The position numbers and the translations under genes are program-made. Source: Methylocystis echinoides (GTDB lineage Bacteria; Pseudomonadota; Alphaproteobacteria; Rhizobiales; Beijerinckiaceae). Taken from it: a DNA stretch of 64,000 bases. The notes below the pieces were generated by a model, which saw only the letters and a list, made by a program, of their open reading frames with translations, was not told the origin of the DNA and did not search any database. Position 1 is the stretch's first letter; every line of letters starts with the position of its first letter. The stretch is taken from assembly GCF_040687965.1 (NCBI RefSeq), contig NZ_CP156084.1, forward strand, positions 1,068,501-1,132,500. Direction: 5' to 3'. This document shows, piece after piece, positions 28,063 to 38,447 of this stretch.

Positions 28063-30813
28063 ATGAGCGCGGGAACCGAACTCGATTTCAACGTGCGCGG
28101 CATGACCTGCGCCTCCTGCGTCGGCCATGTCGAAAAGGCGCTGGCGGCGACGCCGGGCGTCACCTCGGCCAGCGTCAATCTCGCGACCGAGCGCGCCGAC
28201 GTCTCGCTCGCCCCGGGCGCCGATCCGGCCGCGCTCGTGAAGTCTGTGGCCGACGCCGGCTATGAGCCCGTCGTCGAGACGATCGAGCTCGGCGTCGGCG
28301 GCATGACCTGCGCGTCCTGCGTCGCCCATGTCGAAAAGGCGCTCAAGGCGGTTCCGGGCGTCCTGACGGCGAGCGTCAATCTCGCGACCGAACGCGCCAG
28401 CGTCCGCGCGCTCTCCGGCCCCGGCCTCGTGGACCGGCTGCGCCGCGCCGTCTCGGAAGCGGGCTACGAACCGCGCAGAATCGAGACGGACGCCGGCGGC
28501 GCCGACCGCGAGCGGGCGCGGCGCGAGGAGGAGATGCGCCATCTGCGCTTCAATCTCATCGTCTCCGCGCTGCTGACCGCGCCCGTCTTCATCCTGGAAA
28601 TGGGCGGCCATGTGATCCCGGCCGTTCATCACTGGGCCATGGCGACGATCGGCGACGAGCTGATCCGTCAGTTCTCTTTCCTCTTCGCGACGCTGGTTCT
28701 GTTCGGCCCCGGCCTCGTCTTCTTCCAGAAAGGCGTGCCGGCGCTGATCAGACGGCAGCCGGACATGAATGCGCTCGTCGCGGTCGGCACGCTCAGCGCC
28801 TATCTCTATTCGCTCGTCGCGACCTTCATGCCCTATCTGCTGCCGGCCGGCGCCGTGCATGTCTATTATGAAGCCGCGGTCGTCATCGTCACGCTGATCC
28901 TCTTCGGCCGCTTTCTGGAGGCGCGCGCCAAGGGACGCACGTCGGAAGCGATCCGCGCGCTCGCCAGATTGCAGCCCAAGACCGCGCGCATCGAGCGCAA
29001 TGGCGAGACCGTGGACGTCGATATCGACGACGTGCATGTCGGCGACATCGTGCTGGTGCGCCCGGGCGAGCGAATCCCGACTGACGGCGTCGTGACCGCG
29101 GGCGCGTCCTATGTCGACGAATCCATGGTCACGGGCGAGCCCGCGCCGGTTTCGAAAGGCGTCGGCGCGACCGTCACCGGCGCGACGGTCAACGGCTCGG
29201 GGGCTTTCTCTTTCCGCGCCACCCGCGTCGGCGCCGACACGACGCTTGCCGGCATCATCCGCATGGTCGAGCAGGCGCAGGGCGCGAAGCTGCCCATTCA
29301 GGCGATGGTCGACCGCGTCACCGCCGTCTTCGTGCCGGCGATCTTCGCCGTGGCGGCCGCGACCTTCGTCGTCTGGATGCTCATTGGCCCCGAACCGCGA
29401 TTGACCCATGCGCTGGTCAGCGCGGTCGCCGTGCTCATCATCGCCTGCCCCTGCGCCATGGGTCTCGCCACGCCCGCCGCCATCATGACCGGCACCGGGC
29501 GCGCGGCGGAGCTCGGCGTGCTGTTTCGCAAGGGCGAAGCGCTGCAGACGCTGCAGGACGTCACGCTCATCGCCTTCGACAAGACCGGCACGCTGACCTT
29601 CGGCAAGCCGCGCTTGACGGACCTCGTGCCCGCGCCCGGCGAAAACGCCGATGAACTTTTGCGCCTCGCGGCGAGCGTCGAGGCGCAATCCGAACATCCC
29701 GTCGGCGCGGCCCTTGTCGCCGGGGCGAAGGAACGGGGGCTCGAGGTCGCGGCCGTCGCCGATTTCGAATCCGTTTCCGGCATGGGCGTCGCCGGCGTCG
29801 TCGGCCGGCGCAAGGTCGCGATCGGCGCGGCGCGCTACATGGCTTCGCTCGGCTTCGACACGAGCGCCTTCGACGAAAGCGCCGCCGCGCTTTCGGAAGA
29901 AGGCAAGACGCCGTTCTATGTCGCGGTCGACGGCAAGGCGCGCGCGATCATTTGCGTCGCCGACGAACTGAAGCCCACAACCAGGCCCGCGATCGACGCG
30001 CTGCACGCCATCGGCGTCAGGACGGCGATGATTACCGGCGACGACGCGCGCACGGCGAACGCCATCGCCCGGCGCCTCGGCATCGACGAAGTCGTGGCGG
30101 GCGTGATGCCGGACGGCAAGGTCGCGACGCTCGAGCGGCTGCGCGAAGGGAATAAAGTCGCCTTCGTCGGCGACGGCGTGAACGACGCGCCGGCGCTCGC
30201 CGCGGCGGACGCTGGCGTCGCCATCGGCACGGGCGCCGACATCGCCATCGAAGCCGCAGACGTGGTGCTGATGTCGGGCGATCTCGCCAAGGTTCCGGCG
30301 GCGCTGGCGCTCTCGCGCGCCACGATGCGCAACATCAAGCAGAATCTGTTCTGGGCCTTCGGCTATAACGCATTGCTCGTTCCCGTGGCCGCGGGCGCGC
30401 TTTATCCCGTCAACGGCATGCAGCTTTCGCCCATGCTGGGCGCGGGCGCCATGGCGCTGTCGAGCGTCTTCGTGCTGACCAATGCGCTGCGTCTGCGCCG
30501 CTTCAAGCCCCCGGTCGTCGCCGAGGCGCCCCTGCCGCCCGCCACCCATGAAACGCCGGCGCCTGAAGCGGCGCCCGTCCCGGTCAACGAGAACAGCAAG
30601 GAGGAAACCATGACCACGTTCAATGTGAAGGACATGACCTGCGGCATGTGCGTCAAACATGTCACCAAGGCCGTACAGACAATGGAGCCCGGCGCTGACG
30701 TAAAAGTCGACCTCGCCACCGGCAAGGTCGAAGTCTCGCCCACGCCCAAAGACCCGACGGCGCTCGCCAAGGCCATCACCGAAGCCGGCTATCCGGCGCA
30801 GGTCGCCGCGTAA
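28063..30813 (+). CDS. copA: Copper-exporting P1B ATPase with C-terminal CopZ-like domain
   Basis: 916-residue heavy-metal P-type ATPase. Two N-terminal HMA domains carry the metal motif MTCASC (Cys16/Cys19 and Cys83/Cys86). The transport core has the copper-type CPC motif (C462-P-C464), the phosphorylated aspartate D506 in DKTGT, and the hinge GDGVND from G703. After the last membrane segment a Pro/Ala-rich linker leads to a third HMA domain (residues 850-916, MTCGMC with Cys860/Cys863). That tail looks like a complete 67-residue CopZ-type chaperone and starts with its own ATG behind a strong ribosome-binding site. The role, Cu(I) export, follows from the CPC motif and the HMA domains. ATG 28063 was chosen because homology starts there. 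Confidence 0.94.
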   Translation: MSAGTELDFNVRGMTCASCVGHVEKALAATPGVTSASVNLATERADVSLAPGADPAALVKSVADAGYEPVVETIELGVGGMTCASCVAHVEKALKAVPGVLTASVNLATERASVRALSGPGLVDRLRRAVSEAGYEPRRIETDAGGADRERARREEEMRHLRFNLIVSALLTAPVFILEMGGHVIPAVHHWAMATIGDELIRQFSFLFATLVLFGPGLVFFQKGVPALIRRQPDMNALVAVGTLSAYLYSLVATFMPYLLPAGAVHVYYEAAVVIVTLILFGRFLEARAKGRTSEAIRALARLQPKTARIERNGETVDVDIDDVHVGDIVLVRPGERIPTDGVVTAGASYVDESMVTGEPAPVSKGVGATVTGATVNGSGAFSFRATRVGADTTLAGIIRMVEQAQGAKLPIQAMVDRVTAVFVPAIFAVAAATFVVWMLIGPEPRLTHALVSAVAVLIIACPCAMGLATPAAIMTGTGRAAELGVLFRKGEALQTLQDVTLIAFDKTGTLTFGKPRLTDLVPAPGENADELLRLAASVEAQSEHPVGAALVAGAKERGLEVAAVADFESVSGMGVAGVVGRRKVAIGAARYMASLGFDTSAFDESAAALSEEGKTPFYVAVDGKARAIICVADELKPTTRPAIDALHAIGVRTAMITGDDARTANAIARRLGIDEVVAGVMPDGKVATLERLREGNKVAFVGDGVNDAPALAAADAGVAIGTGADIAIEAADVVLMSGDLAKVPAALALSRATMRNIKQNLFWAFGYNALLVPVAAGALYPVNGMQLSPMLGAGAMALSSVFVLTNALRLRRFKPPVVAEAPLPPATHETPAPEAAPVPVNENSKEETMTTFNVKDMTCGMCVKHVTKAVQTMEPGADVKVDLATGKVEVSPTPKDPTALAKAITEAGYPAQVAA
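30598..30612 (+). promoter_or_regulatory. Internal Shine-Dalgarno and ATG for a CopZ-like domain inside copA
   Basis: AAGGAGG (30598-30604), a five-base spacer, then ATG at 30610, all in frame within copA. It is the best-matching ribosome-binding site I saw in the window. Starting here gives a 67-residue protein of exactly the usual size for a free copper chaperone, ending with the ATPase stop at 30813. So both a fused and a free form may be made. Internal initiation is an inference. Confidence 0.6.
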
Positions 30814-30890
30814 GGGCGCCGTTATATTTTAGCGTCTGAGCCTGCGAATCGGCGCTTTGCCGGCGTAAGCCTCTTTGATGGACAAGACCA

Positions 30891-31753
<863 letters not shown>

Positions 31754-31766
<13 letters not shown>

Positions 31767-31785
31767 CTCGCCAGCGCGCCTTTTT
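31754..31785 (+). terminator. Hairpin terminator at the end of the SDR gene
   Basis: Perfect 8-bp stem CGCTGGCG / CGCCAGCG with a seven-base loop, then CGCC and five T. The SDR stop codon lies in the loop. It sits between converging genes, the SDR on plus and the adenylate cyclase on minus; only the plus-strand side has a T run. Confidence 0.6.
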
Positions 31786-33439
31786 ATCTGTCGGCGTCCG
31801 CCTCGCGCGGCGCTTGCTGCTTCCTGAATTCGACCACGCCGGAGAGGTCCTTCTTCTTGCCGAGAAGGTAATAGGACGCCGTGACGCCCTTGCCTTTCAG
31901 GTCAACGGTTCCGGCGTCTTGAAAGACGAAATCATCGGCGAGACGAACTCTAACCGCCTCCGACACGTGAATTCTGTCGACCATCGAAGACGACTCGAAG
32001 CGACTGGCCACATTCACGACGTCGCCCCAGAGATCATAGGAGAATTTCTTCTTGCCGAGCACGCCGGCGGCGACAGTGCCGGTATGAATGCCCATGCGCA
32101 TCTCGACGGGGAAGGGATAGCTCGTCGAGAACTCCCGCACGAAGCCGATGGCTTCCAAAGCAAATTCGGCGACGTGCTGGCAGTGCAACGGATCGCGATT
32201 GGGAACGCCGCCCACAACCATATAGCTGTCGCCGATGGTCTTGATCTTTTCAACGCCGTGTTTCTCGACGAGTTCGTCGAACTTTTCGAAGAGGGCGTTG
32301 AGAAGGCTCACCGTCTCATGCGGGCCCAGTCTGGCGGAAAGATCGGTGAAGCCGACGATGTCCGAGAAGAAAACCGTCACCTCGGGATAAACTTCGGCGA
32401 TGACTTCTTCCCCGCCCCGCAGGCGCTGTGCGATCGTCGCGGGCAGGATATTATGAAGAAGCTTTTCGGAACGAAGCCGTTCGTTGTTCAATTCCACGGC
32501 GGTTTGCTCGGAGACGATCACCCTCTCCTCGAGCTTCTCGAAGGCGGTTTTCAGATTGCCGGCCATCGAGCCGACAGCCTGCGCCAGTTCGGCGATTTCG
32601 TCCTTGCCCCCGATGTCGATTTCGGCCCCGAGGTCTCCGCCGCTGATCTTCTTGACGGCCGCCATCAGCCGTCGCGTTCTCGCCATGAACTGGCTTCGCA
32701 GGAAGAGAACGCAGGCCAGGATGATCGCGAAAAAGCCCGCCGCGACGTAAACGTTCAGACGAACCAGCTGCGTCGCGTATTTCTCCTGAGCCTCCAGGAT
32801 TTTCTGATAGCGCGCTTTCACCTTGTCGGTAAAATCATGGACGAGCTTTGCGAGTTCGCCATTGTCCTTGACGTAGCTGTCGCTGTAAAGCAGCCGGTCC
32901 GCCATAACGGCGTCGGGCTTTCCCCTTTTCGAAAAGGCGCCGGTCCCGTCGTCGAATTCGCCATTCGCAGCATGCATCGCGAGCCGCTCGGTCGCCGCCA
33001 TTTTAGCGAAAAGCGCTTCGGCTTTCTTCAGCAGATTGAACTCTTCGACGGTGAGGTTCAATTGCAGGAATTGATCCTCCAGAGAGAATCCCTCGGCTTT
33101 CAGGTCGGGCTCGGGCGCGAGGCCGCTGGAGACCAGGTCCCAATATTCGACGCCATAGTCTCTCGGCCGAGCAATCTTGCCGTCGAGGATGCCGGCGATT
33201 TGACTGTGCCAGCGCTGCCGCCTGGGATCCTTGGTGGCGACATAGCCGCGCGCAAAGCGTGTCGCCCATTGCGAAGAAATGACGAGGTCCTCGGAGAGCG
33301 AGGTAATCTTGTCCTTCTGTCGCTCGGATTCGATGCGCGCCTCATCCGCCTTTCCCAGAAAAAAGCCGAGCACCAGATTCATGCCGGCGAGGATGACGAG
33401 CGTGAGAAAAAAGGCGAGAAAAAAACTGCGAAGCTTCAT
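31784..33439 (-). CDS. Membrane-bound adenylate cyclase (class III) with HAMP domain
   Basis: 551-residue receptor-type cyclase. Membrane segments at about 6-29 and 230-248 enclose a helical extracytoplasmic sensor region of about 200 residues; then a HAMP domain (about 250-305), a coiled linker, and a class III cyclase domain (about 345-525). Catalytic residues are complete: metal aspartates D360 and D404, adenine-selecting K400 and D469, transition-state N476 and R480. The K/D pair argues for ATP, not GTP, as substrate. The sensor domain has no family I recognise. Downstream of ubiB by 27 bases on the same strand, so possibly co-transcribed, though no functional connection is evident. Confidence 0.9.
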   Translation of the reverse strand: MKLRSFFLAFFLTLVILAGMNLVLGFFLGKADEARIESERQKDKITSLSEDLVISSQWATRFARGYVATKDPRRQRWHSQIAGILDGKIARPRDYGVEYWDLVSSGLAPEPDLKAEGFSLEDQFLQLNLTVEEFNLLKKAEALFAKMAATERLAMHAANGEFDDGTGAFSKRGKPDAVMADRLLYSDSYVKDNGELAKLVHDFTDKVKARYQKILEAQEKYATQLVRLNVYVAAGFFAIILACVLFLRSQFMARTRRLMAAVKKISGGDLGAEIDIGGKDEIAELAQAVGSMAGNLKTAFEKLEERVIVSEQTAVELNNERLRSEKLLHNILPATIAQRLRGGEEVIAEVYPEVTVFFSDIVGFTDLSARLGPHETVSLLNALFEKFDELVEKHGVEKIKTIGDSYMVVGGVPNRDPLHCQHVAEFALEAIGFVREFSTSYPFPVEMRMGIHTGTVAAGVLGKKKFSYDLWGDVVNVASRFESSSMVDRIHVSEAVRVRLADDFVFQDAGTVDLKGKGVTASYYLLGKKKDLSGVVEFRKQQAPREADADR

Positions 33440-33466
33440 ATGCCCTCGCCCTTGCCTACGGCTATC

Positions 33467-35029
33467 CTAGCCGAACAACCACGCCGCGAGCAGCGTCAGC
33501 GCCGTCAGGCCCGCAAGCAGTCGGAAGTCCGAGCGCCGCCGCGTCTCGGCGATCGCGTCGAGCGAAGCCGGCGAAAGATCGACGCCGACCTCGGCCATCT
33601 GCGACACGCGGGAAATCGCCGTCTCGGCGTCAGCGAGCGTCTTGGGGAGATGCGTCGCGAGCTTGGCGAGTTCGGCGATGCTTCGGCCCGCGTCTTCGAT
33701 CTTCGCCTTTGGCCCGAGATTCTCCTCGATCCAGGTCCGCACGACCGGATCGCAGGTCTTCCAGATGTCGAGCTTGGGATCGAGCGTGCGCGCCACGCCC
33801 TCGGCGACGACCATGGTCTTTTGCAGCAGCACGAGCTCCGTGCGCGTGCGCATGTCGAAAAGCGCCGTGACCTCGAAAAGCAGGGTCAACAGCCGCGCCA
33901 TGGAAATTTCCGCGGCGTTGATCGTGTGGAGGGGCTCGCCGATGGCGCGCAGCGCCTGCGAGAATTCTTCGGTCGAATGTTTGGCCGGCACATAGCCGGC
34001 CTCGAAATGCACCTCTGCGACGCGCCGATAGTCGCGCGTGATGAAGCCGTAGAGAATCTCGGCCAGAAACCGCCGCTCCTTCTCGCCGAGCCGGCCCATG
34101 ATGCCGAAGTCGATGGCGACGAGCCGTCCGTGCTTGTCGACGAAAAGATTTCCCTGATGCATGTCGGCGTGGAAGAAGCCGTCGCGCATGGCGTGGCGCA
34201 GGAAGGACTGCAGCACATGGGCGCCGAGCCTCTTGAGGTCGTGGCCCTCCGCCGCCACGCGCTCGAGATCGGAGAGGGGCGCCCCGTCGATCCATTCGAG
34301 CGTCAGCACTTCGCGCGCGGTGCGGTCCCAATCGACATGGGGGACATGAATATCGGGGTCCTTGGCGACGTTTTCGGCGAATTCCGAGGCCGCCGCCGCT
34401 TCGAGACGAAAGTCCGTCTCGAGCTTGACCGTGCGGGCGAGCGTATCGACGACCTCGATCAGCCGCAGCCGCCGGCCTTCCGCCGACCAGCGTTCGGCGA
34501 CGCGGGCGACGAGATACATGTCGCGTAGATCACGCGCAAACTGGCCCTCGACGCCGGGGCGCAACACCTTCACGGCAACCTTGCGCTCCTTGCCCTGGTA
34601 GACCGCCGTGGCCATGTGCACCTGGGCCACGGAGGCGGCGGCGACGGGCTCGCCAAAGGAGGTAAAAATCTCCTCGACCGGCTTTCCGAGCGCTTTTTCG
34701 ACGATGTCGATCGCCTTGGCTTGGCCGAAGGGCGCCATGCGGTCCTGCAGTGCGGTGAGGGCGTCGGCGATTTCGCCGCCGACGACGTCGGGCCGCGTCG
34801 CCAGAAACTGGCCGAGCTTCACATAGGACGGGCCGATCTGCGACAGCGCGCGGACGAGGGCCTCGCCCGCATTCTCGCCCCTGCCCCTGGCGACGAGATT
34901 GGCGAGACGCACGAGCGGGACCGCGGGGGGCGGCAGCAGGTTGAGATCGAGCGAGGTGAAGACGCCTTCGCGCGCCAAAATATAGCCGGCGCGCGCCAGT
35001 CGCAGGAGATTGCCGGTCTGGAGAAGCAA
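33467..35029 (-). CDS. ubiB: Ubiquinone biosynthesis kinase-like protein UbiB
   Basis: Atypical kinase/ATPase of the ABC1/ADCK family, needed for ubiquinone synthesis. About 520 residues, with the family KxGQ motif (YVKLGQFLATRPD), the Ala-rich nucleotide loop AAASVAQVH, catalytic HADMHQGNLF and DFGIMGRLG, and two C-terminal membrane helices (LLAGLTALTLLAAWLFG). I propose the TTG at 35029 (AGGA seven bases upstream), just after ubiE; an ATG at 35098 would add 23 residues and overlap ubiE by 53 bases. Forms the usual ubiE-ubiB pair. Confidence 0.93.
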   Translation of the reverse strand: MLLQTGNLLRLARAGYILAREGVFTSLDLNLLPPPAVPLVRLANLVARGRGENAGEALVRALSQIGPSYVKLGQFLATRPDVVGGEIADALTALQDRMAPFGQAKAIDIVEKALGKPVEEIFTSFGEPVAAASVAQVHMATAVYQGKERKVAVKVLRPGVEGQFARDLRDMYLVARVAERWSAEGRRLRLIEVVDTLARTVKLETDFRLEAAAASEFAENVAKDPDIHVPHVDWDRTAREVLTLEWIDGAPLSDLERVAAEGHDLKRLGAHVLQSFLRHAMRDGFFHADMHQGNLFVDKHGRLVAIDFGIMGRLGEKERRFLAEILYGFITRDYRRVAEVHFEAGYVPAKHSTEEFSQALRAIGEPLHTINAAEISMARLLTLLFEVTALFDMRTRTELVLLQKTMVVAEGVARTLDPKLDIWKTCDPVVRTWIEENLGPKAKIEDAGRSIAELAKLATHLPKTLADAETAISRVSQMAEVGVDLSPASLDAIAETRRRSDFRLLAGLTALTLLAAWLFG

Positions 35030-35045
35030 AGAAGCGTCCTGGTCG

Positions 35046-35816
35046 TTAGTATTTCCAGCCGGAATGGATCGCCACGACGCCGCCGGTGAGGCGCTCATAG
35101 CCGGTGCGGCGGAAGCCCGCCTTGCGGATCATGCGCTCGAAATCGTCCGCGGCCGGGAATTTGCGGATCGATTCAACGAGGTAACGATAGGGCTCGCCAT
35201 CGCCCGCGACGAGCTTGCCGACCGCCGGAATCACGTTGAAGGAATAGGCTTCGTAGATCTTGTCGAGGCCGGGGACGTTGACCTGCGAGAATTCGAGGCA
35301 GAGAAAACGGCCGCCGGGTTTGAGCACCCGATAGGCTTCCTCGAGCGCCGTCTGAATGCGCGGCACGTTGCGAATGCCGAAGGCGATCGTATAGGCGTCG
35401 AAATGGTTGTCCGGAAAGGGAAGCGACTCGGCGTTCGCCTGCACGAAGTCGAGCTTTTCCCCGATGCCCTTCTCGCGGGCGCGGTCGCGGCCGACCTCGA
35501 GCATGTCGCCATTGATGTCGAGGACGACGATCTCGGCGTCGGCGGGGGACTGGCGGGCGATCCGGAAGGCGACGTCGCCCGTGCCGCCGGCGACGTCGAG
35601 ATGACGAAACTCCTTGCGGTTGCGGGCGTTGACCTTGGCGGCGAAAGTGTCTTTCCACAGCCGGTGCAGGCCGCCGGACATCAGATCGTTCATCACGTCG
35701 TAGCGGCGGGCGACCTTGTGGAAGACGTCGTCCACGAGATGCTGCTTCTCCGTAAGCGGCACCTCGGAATAGCCGAAATGGGTCGAACCCTCTCGATCGG
35801 AATGGGAATCGGTCAT
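35046..35816 (-). CDS. ubiE: Demethylmenaquinone/ubiquinone C-methyltransferase UbiE
   Basis: SAM-dependent C-methyltransferase of ubiquinone (and menaquinone) synthesis. 256 residues. The signature [17 protein letters not shown] lies at about 39-55, SAM motif I is LDVAGGTGD, and later come FGIRNVPR and the C-terminal [11 protein letters not shown]. First gene of the ubiE-ubiB group. In many alphaproteobacteria mutM sits directly divergent to ubiE; here a toxin-antitoxin pair lies between them. Confidence 0.96.
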   Translation of the reverse strand: MTDSHSDREGSTHFGYSEVPLTEKQHLVDDVFHKVARRYDVMNDLMSGGLHRLWKDTFAAKVNARNRKEFRHLDVAGGTGDVAFRIARQSPADAEIVVLDINGDMLEVGRDRAREKGIGEKLDFVQANAESLPFPDNHFDAYTIAFGIRNVPRIQTALEEAYRVLKPGGRFLCLEFSQVNVPGLDKIYEAYSFNVIPAVGKLVAGDGEPYRYLVESIRKFPAADDFERMIRKAGFRRTGYERLTGGVVAIHSGWKY

Positions 35817-35890
35817 TTAACGCTCGCCTGACATGGAAAGACGGGGAGGGTATAGCCTCTCCCGGCCGGGATGGCTATGGGCGGGCGCTT

Positions 35891-36304
35891 TTACCCCTCA
35901 TTGCCCAGAAGGGCGGCGCTGAACGCCAGAAAATCATCCAGATGCCGAGTGATGACCGCCACCACGATCGGCAGAAGCAAGGCCTGATAATCATGGACGG
36001 CGATATTGCGGAACCCTGTCATTCGCCGCATGGGCTCGGCGGCCTCCGGGGGGATGCGGCCGGCGGCCTCCAGCAAGTTGAACACGTCCCGGGCGCTCTG
36101 CGGGGCGCCGAGCCGGTCCCGGCGGATGACATGCTGCCCCATGTCCAGCGCCGCCTCGCAGGCCCGCTGGATGTTCAGGACCGCGGCGTCCTGGCGGGTG
36201 AAATCGGTCGCGAAGCTGTCCGGCCCCTTGGCGTATTCGTCGCGGGCGCGTTTCACGCAGCGCTCGATGGCCGCAGCCTTGTTGACGAGGACCTCATCGG
36301 CCAT
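35891..36304 (-). CDS. hepT: HepT-like ribonuclease toxin (type VII TA system)
   Basis: 137-residue HEPN-family RNase. The catalytic RX4HXY motif is intact: R99, H104 and Y106 in RNIAVHDY. In characterised systems the partner MntA adds AMP to this tyrosine and silences the toxin. The start codon overlaps the end of the nucleotidyltransferase gene by 11 bases, the usual antitoxin-first order. Follows on the strand of ubiE with 74 bases to the ubiE start. Confidence 0.88.
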   Translation of the reverse strand: MADEVLVNKAAAIERCVKRARDEYAKGPDSFATDFTRQDAAVLNIQRACEAALDMGQHVIRRDRLGAPQSARDVFNLLEAAGRIPPEAAEPMRRMTGFRNIAVHDYQALLLPIVVAVITRHLDDFLAFSAALLGNEG

Positions 36305-36695
36305 AGACCCGGCCCTCCCGCACGATGTCTTCCATGAGCCCCGCGTTGCGGGCGTCGAGATTCGCCTTCTCGCTCAAAATAAAGGCTTCGTAAAAATCGG
36401 CCCGGGCGTCCCGAGCGTAGAGCCTGCAGCCCCTTGTCACGATCTGGTGCTGGAGCACGGTCGAGGCGGCGCGCAGGTCGACGAGATCGACAGGGCGGTC
36501 CACGAGAGCGGCGAGGTCGCCGGCAATCTGCCAGATCCTCACGGGATCGAGCTTGCCGTCGTTCAGCACCGCGAGATCGACGTCGCTCTCCGGCCCCGCC
36601 TCGTCGCTGGCGACGCTGCCGAAGAGGTAGATCGCCAGCGCCTCGGGCAGGCGTTCGCGCAGCGCTTCGACAATTTCGGCCTCATCGAACTTCAT
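36294..36695 (-). CDS. mntA: MntA-like nucleotidyltransferase antitoxin
   Basis: 133-residue minimal nucleotidyltransferase. The defining GSX10DXD motif is exact: G26-S27, then D38 and D40 (DVD). Known MntA proteins inactivate HepT by transferring AMP to its RX4HXY tyrosine. The overlap with hepT suggests tight coupling. Conserved motifs in both partners argue that the pair is active, not decayed. Confidence 0.88.
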   Translation of the reverse strand: MKFDEAEIVEALRERLPEALAIYLFGSVASDEAGPESDVDLAVLNDGKLDPVRIWQIAGDLAALVDRPVDLVDLRAASTVLQHQIVTRGCRLYARDARADFYEAFILSEKANLDARNAGLMEDIVREGRVYGR

Positions 36696-36778
36696 GCGCC
36701 TCTCGCGATTTGCTAAAGCGCTTTATAGCGCGGCGCGCGACAGCGGCGAAAGCGCCCCGCGCGGAGAGGCGCCCTTCC

Positions 36779-37648
36779 ATGCCCGAACTGCCCGAAGTCG
36801 AAACCGTGCGTCGCGGCCTCGCGCCCACGCTCGCCGGCGCCCGCATCGCAAAGGTCGAGCAGCGCCGCCCGGATTTGCGCTTCCCCTTCCCGCCGGACTT
36901 CGCCGCGCGGCTCTCCGGGCGCCGCGTCCTCGCCTTGCGGCGGCGGGCGAAATATCTTCTCGCCGACCTCGACGGCGGCGAGACGCTCGTCATGCATCTC
37001 GGCATGAGCGGCTCGTTCCGGATCGACGGCGAGATCGCCGGCGTCTTTCACCATCCGCGCGACAAGAGCGCGACGCATGACCATGTGGTCTTTCACATGG
37101 AGAGCGGCGCCCGCGTCACCTACAACGACCCGCGCCGCTTCGGCTTCATGCTGCTCATCGCCACCGCCGAGCTCGACAGCCACAAACTTTTTCAGGGGCT
37201 CGGGGCCGAGCCTTTGAGCGCCGAACTCGACGCGGGCTTTCTGGCGCGCGCCTTTCGCGGACGCGCCGCGCCGGTCAAGGCGCTGCTTCTCGATCAGCGG
37301 CTGATCGCGGGGCTTGGCAATATCTATGTCTGCGAGGCGCTGCATCGGGCGGGCGTTTCGCCGCTCCTCGCGGGCGGCCGGCTGGTCACGGCCGCGGGCC
37401 GCCCGCGGGCGGCGCTCGCCCGGCTCCCCGGCGCGATCCGCGACGTGCTGGAGGCCGCGCTCGCCGCCGGCGGCTCCTCGCTGCGCGATCATCGGCAGGC
37501 CGATGGGTCGCTCGGCTATTTCCAGCATTCCTTCCGGGTCTATGACCGCGAAGGCGCCGCCTGCCCCACGCCGGGCTGCAAGGGGACCGTCTTACGCAGC
37601 GTGCAGTCGGGGCGCTCGACCTTTCACTGTCCCGTCTGCCAGAAATAA
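36779..37648 (+). CDS. mutM: Formamidopyrimidine-DNA glycosylase MutM (Fpg)
   Basis: Base-excision repair enzyme that removes 8-oxoguanine and ring-opened purines and nicks the DNA. 289 residues; starts [14 protein letters not shown], so the catalytic Pro2 and Glu3 are in place, with the conserved lysine in RRAKYLL. The C-terminal H2TH region ([15 protein letters not shown]) and zinc finger (CPTPGC...CPVCQK) are intact. ATG 36779 is fixed by the required N-terminal proline. Confidence 0.96.
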   Translation: MPELPEVETVRRGLAPTLAGARIAKVEQRRPDLRFPFPPDFAARLSGRRVLALRRRAKYLLADLDGGETLVMHLGMSGSFRIDGEIAGVFHHPRDKSATHDHVVFHMESGARVTYNDPRRFGFMLLIATAELDSHKLFQGLGAEPLSAELDAGFLARAFRGRAAPVKALLLDQRLIAGLGNIYVCEALHRAGVSPLLAGGRLVTAAGRPRAALARLPGAIRDVLEAALAAGGSSLRDHRQADGSLGYFQHSFRVYDREGAACPTPGCKGTVLRSVQSGRSTFHCPVCQK

Positions 37649-37691
37649 CGCGCCCTTGCCGGGACCGCCCCGAGAAGCCATAACCTTCGTC

Positions 37692-38447
37692 ATGTCCCCC
37701 TCAATGAACGAACCGGCGCTCTCGGTTCACGGTCTTTCAAAGAGCTACGGCAAAAGCAGCGTCGTCGGCCCCCTCGATTTCGCCTTGCCGCCGGGCTCCG
37801 TGACCGGCCTCCTCGGCGGCAATGGCGCCGGCAAGACGACGACGATCGGCATGGTCATGGGCTTGATCGAGCCCACAGCCGGCGAGATTCGCGTCTTTGG
37901 CCGCGATCTCTCGCGCGAGCGCTACGAGGTGCTCGGCCGCATGAATTTCGAGAGCCCTTATGTCGATCTGCCGCACCGGCTCACCGTGCGGCAGAATTTG
38001 CGCGTCTTCGCCCTTCTTTACGACGTCGCCGACGTCGAAGCGAAAATCGAAGAGCTCGCCGACGCCCTGGCGCTGCGCGAGTTCCTCGACCGCCAGACCG
38101 GGCGGCTTTCCGCCGGACAGAAGACGCGCGTCGCCATCGCCAAGGCCCTCGTCAACGATCCGCAGCTCCTGCTGCTCGACGAGCCTACGGCCTCGCTCGA
38201 CCCCGACACGGCCGACTGGGTGCGCGGCCGGCTCGAGGCGCATCGCGCCACGCATAATTGCGCCATCCTGCTCGCCTCCCACAACATGAACGAAGTCGAG
38301 CGCCTCTGCGACCGCGTGCTGATGCTCAAAGAAGGCGCCATCGTCGACGACGACTCGCCCGCGCGCCTCCTTGCACGCTATGGCCGCGCCAATCTCGAAG
38401 AAGTGTTTCTCGACGTCGCACGCGGGCGCGCGGGAGCGGCGTCATGA
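37692..38447 (+). CDS. ABC transporter ATP-binding protein
   Basis: 251-residue ATPase subunit of an ABC-2-type exporter. Walker A GGNGAGKTT (42-50), signature LSAGQKTR, Walker B LLLLDEPTASLD, and the switch histidine in LLASHNMNEVE. The family signature LSGGQ is altered to LSAGQ, common in this subfamily. A second ATG lies four codons in. ATGA overlap with the permease gene shows the two act together. Substrate unknown; relatives include drug, lipid and NodIJ-like exporters. Confidence 0.9.
   Translation: MSPSMNEPALSVHGLSKSYGKSSVVGPLDFALPPGSVTGLLGGNGAGKTTTIGMVMGLIEPTAGEIRVFGRDLSRERYEVLGRMNFESPYVDLPHRLTVRQNLRVFALLYDVADVEAKIEELADALALREFLDRQTGRLSAGQKTRVAIAKALVNDPQLLLLDEPTASLDPDTADWVRGRLEAHRATHNCAILLASHNMNEVERLCDRVLMLKEGAIVDDDSPARLLARYGRANLEEVFLDVARGRAGAAS

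Noticed and set aside
28033-30660. 875-codon open frame opposite copA
   Set aside because: Shadow; the plus strand has all P-type ATPase motifs in order.
31814-34528. 904-codon open frame on the plus strand opposite the cyclase and ubiB
   Set aside because: It is antisense to two well-supported genes, its product is Arg/Asp/His-rich with no domain, and long shadows are expected at this GC content.
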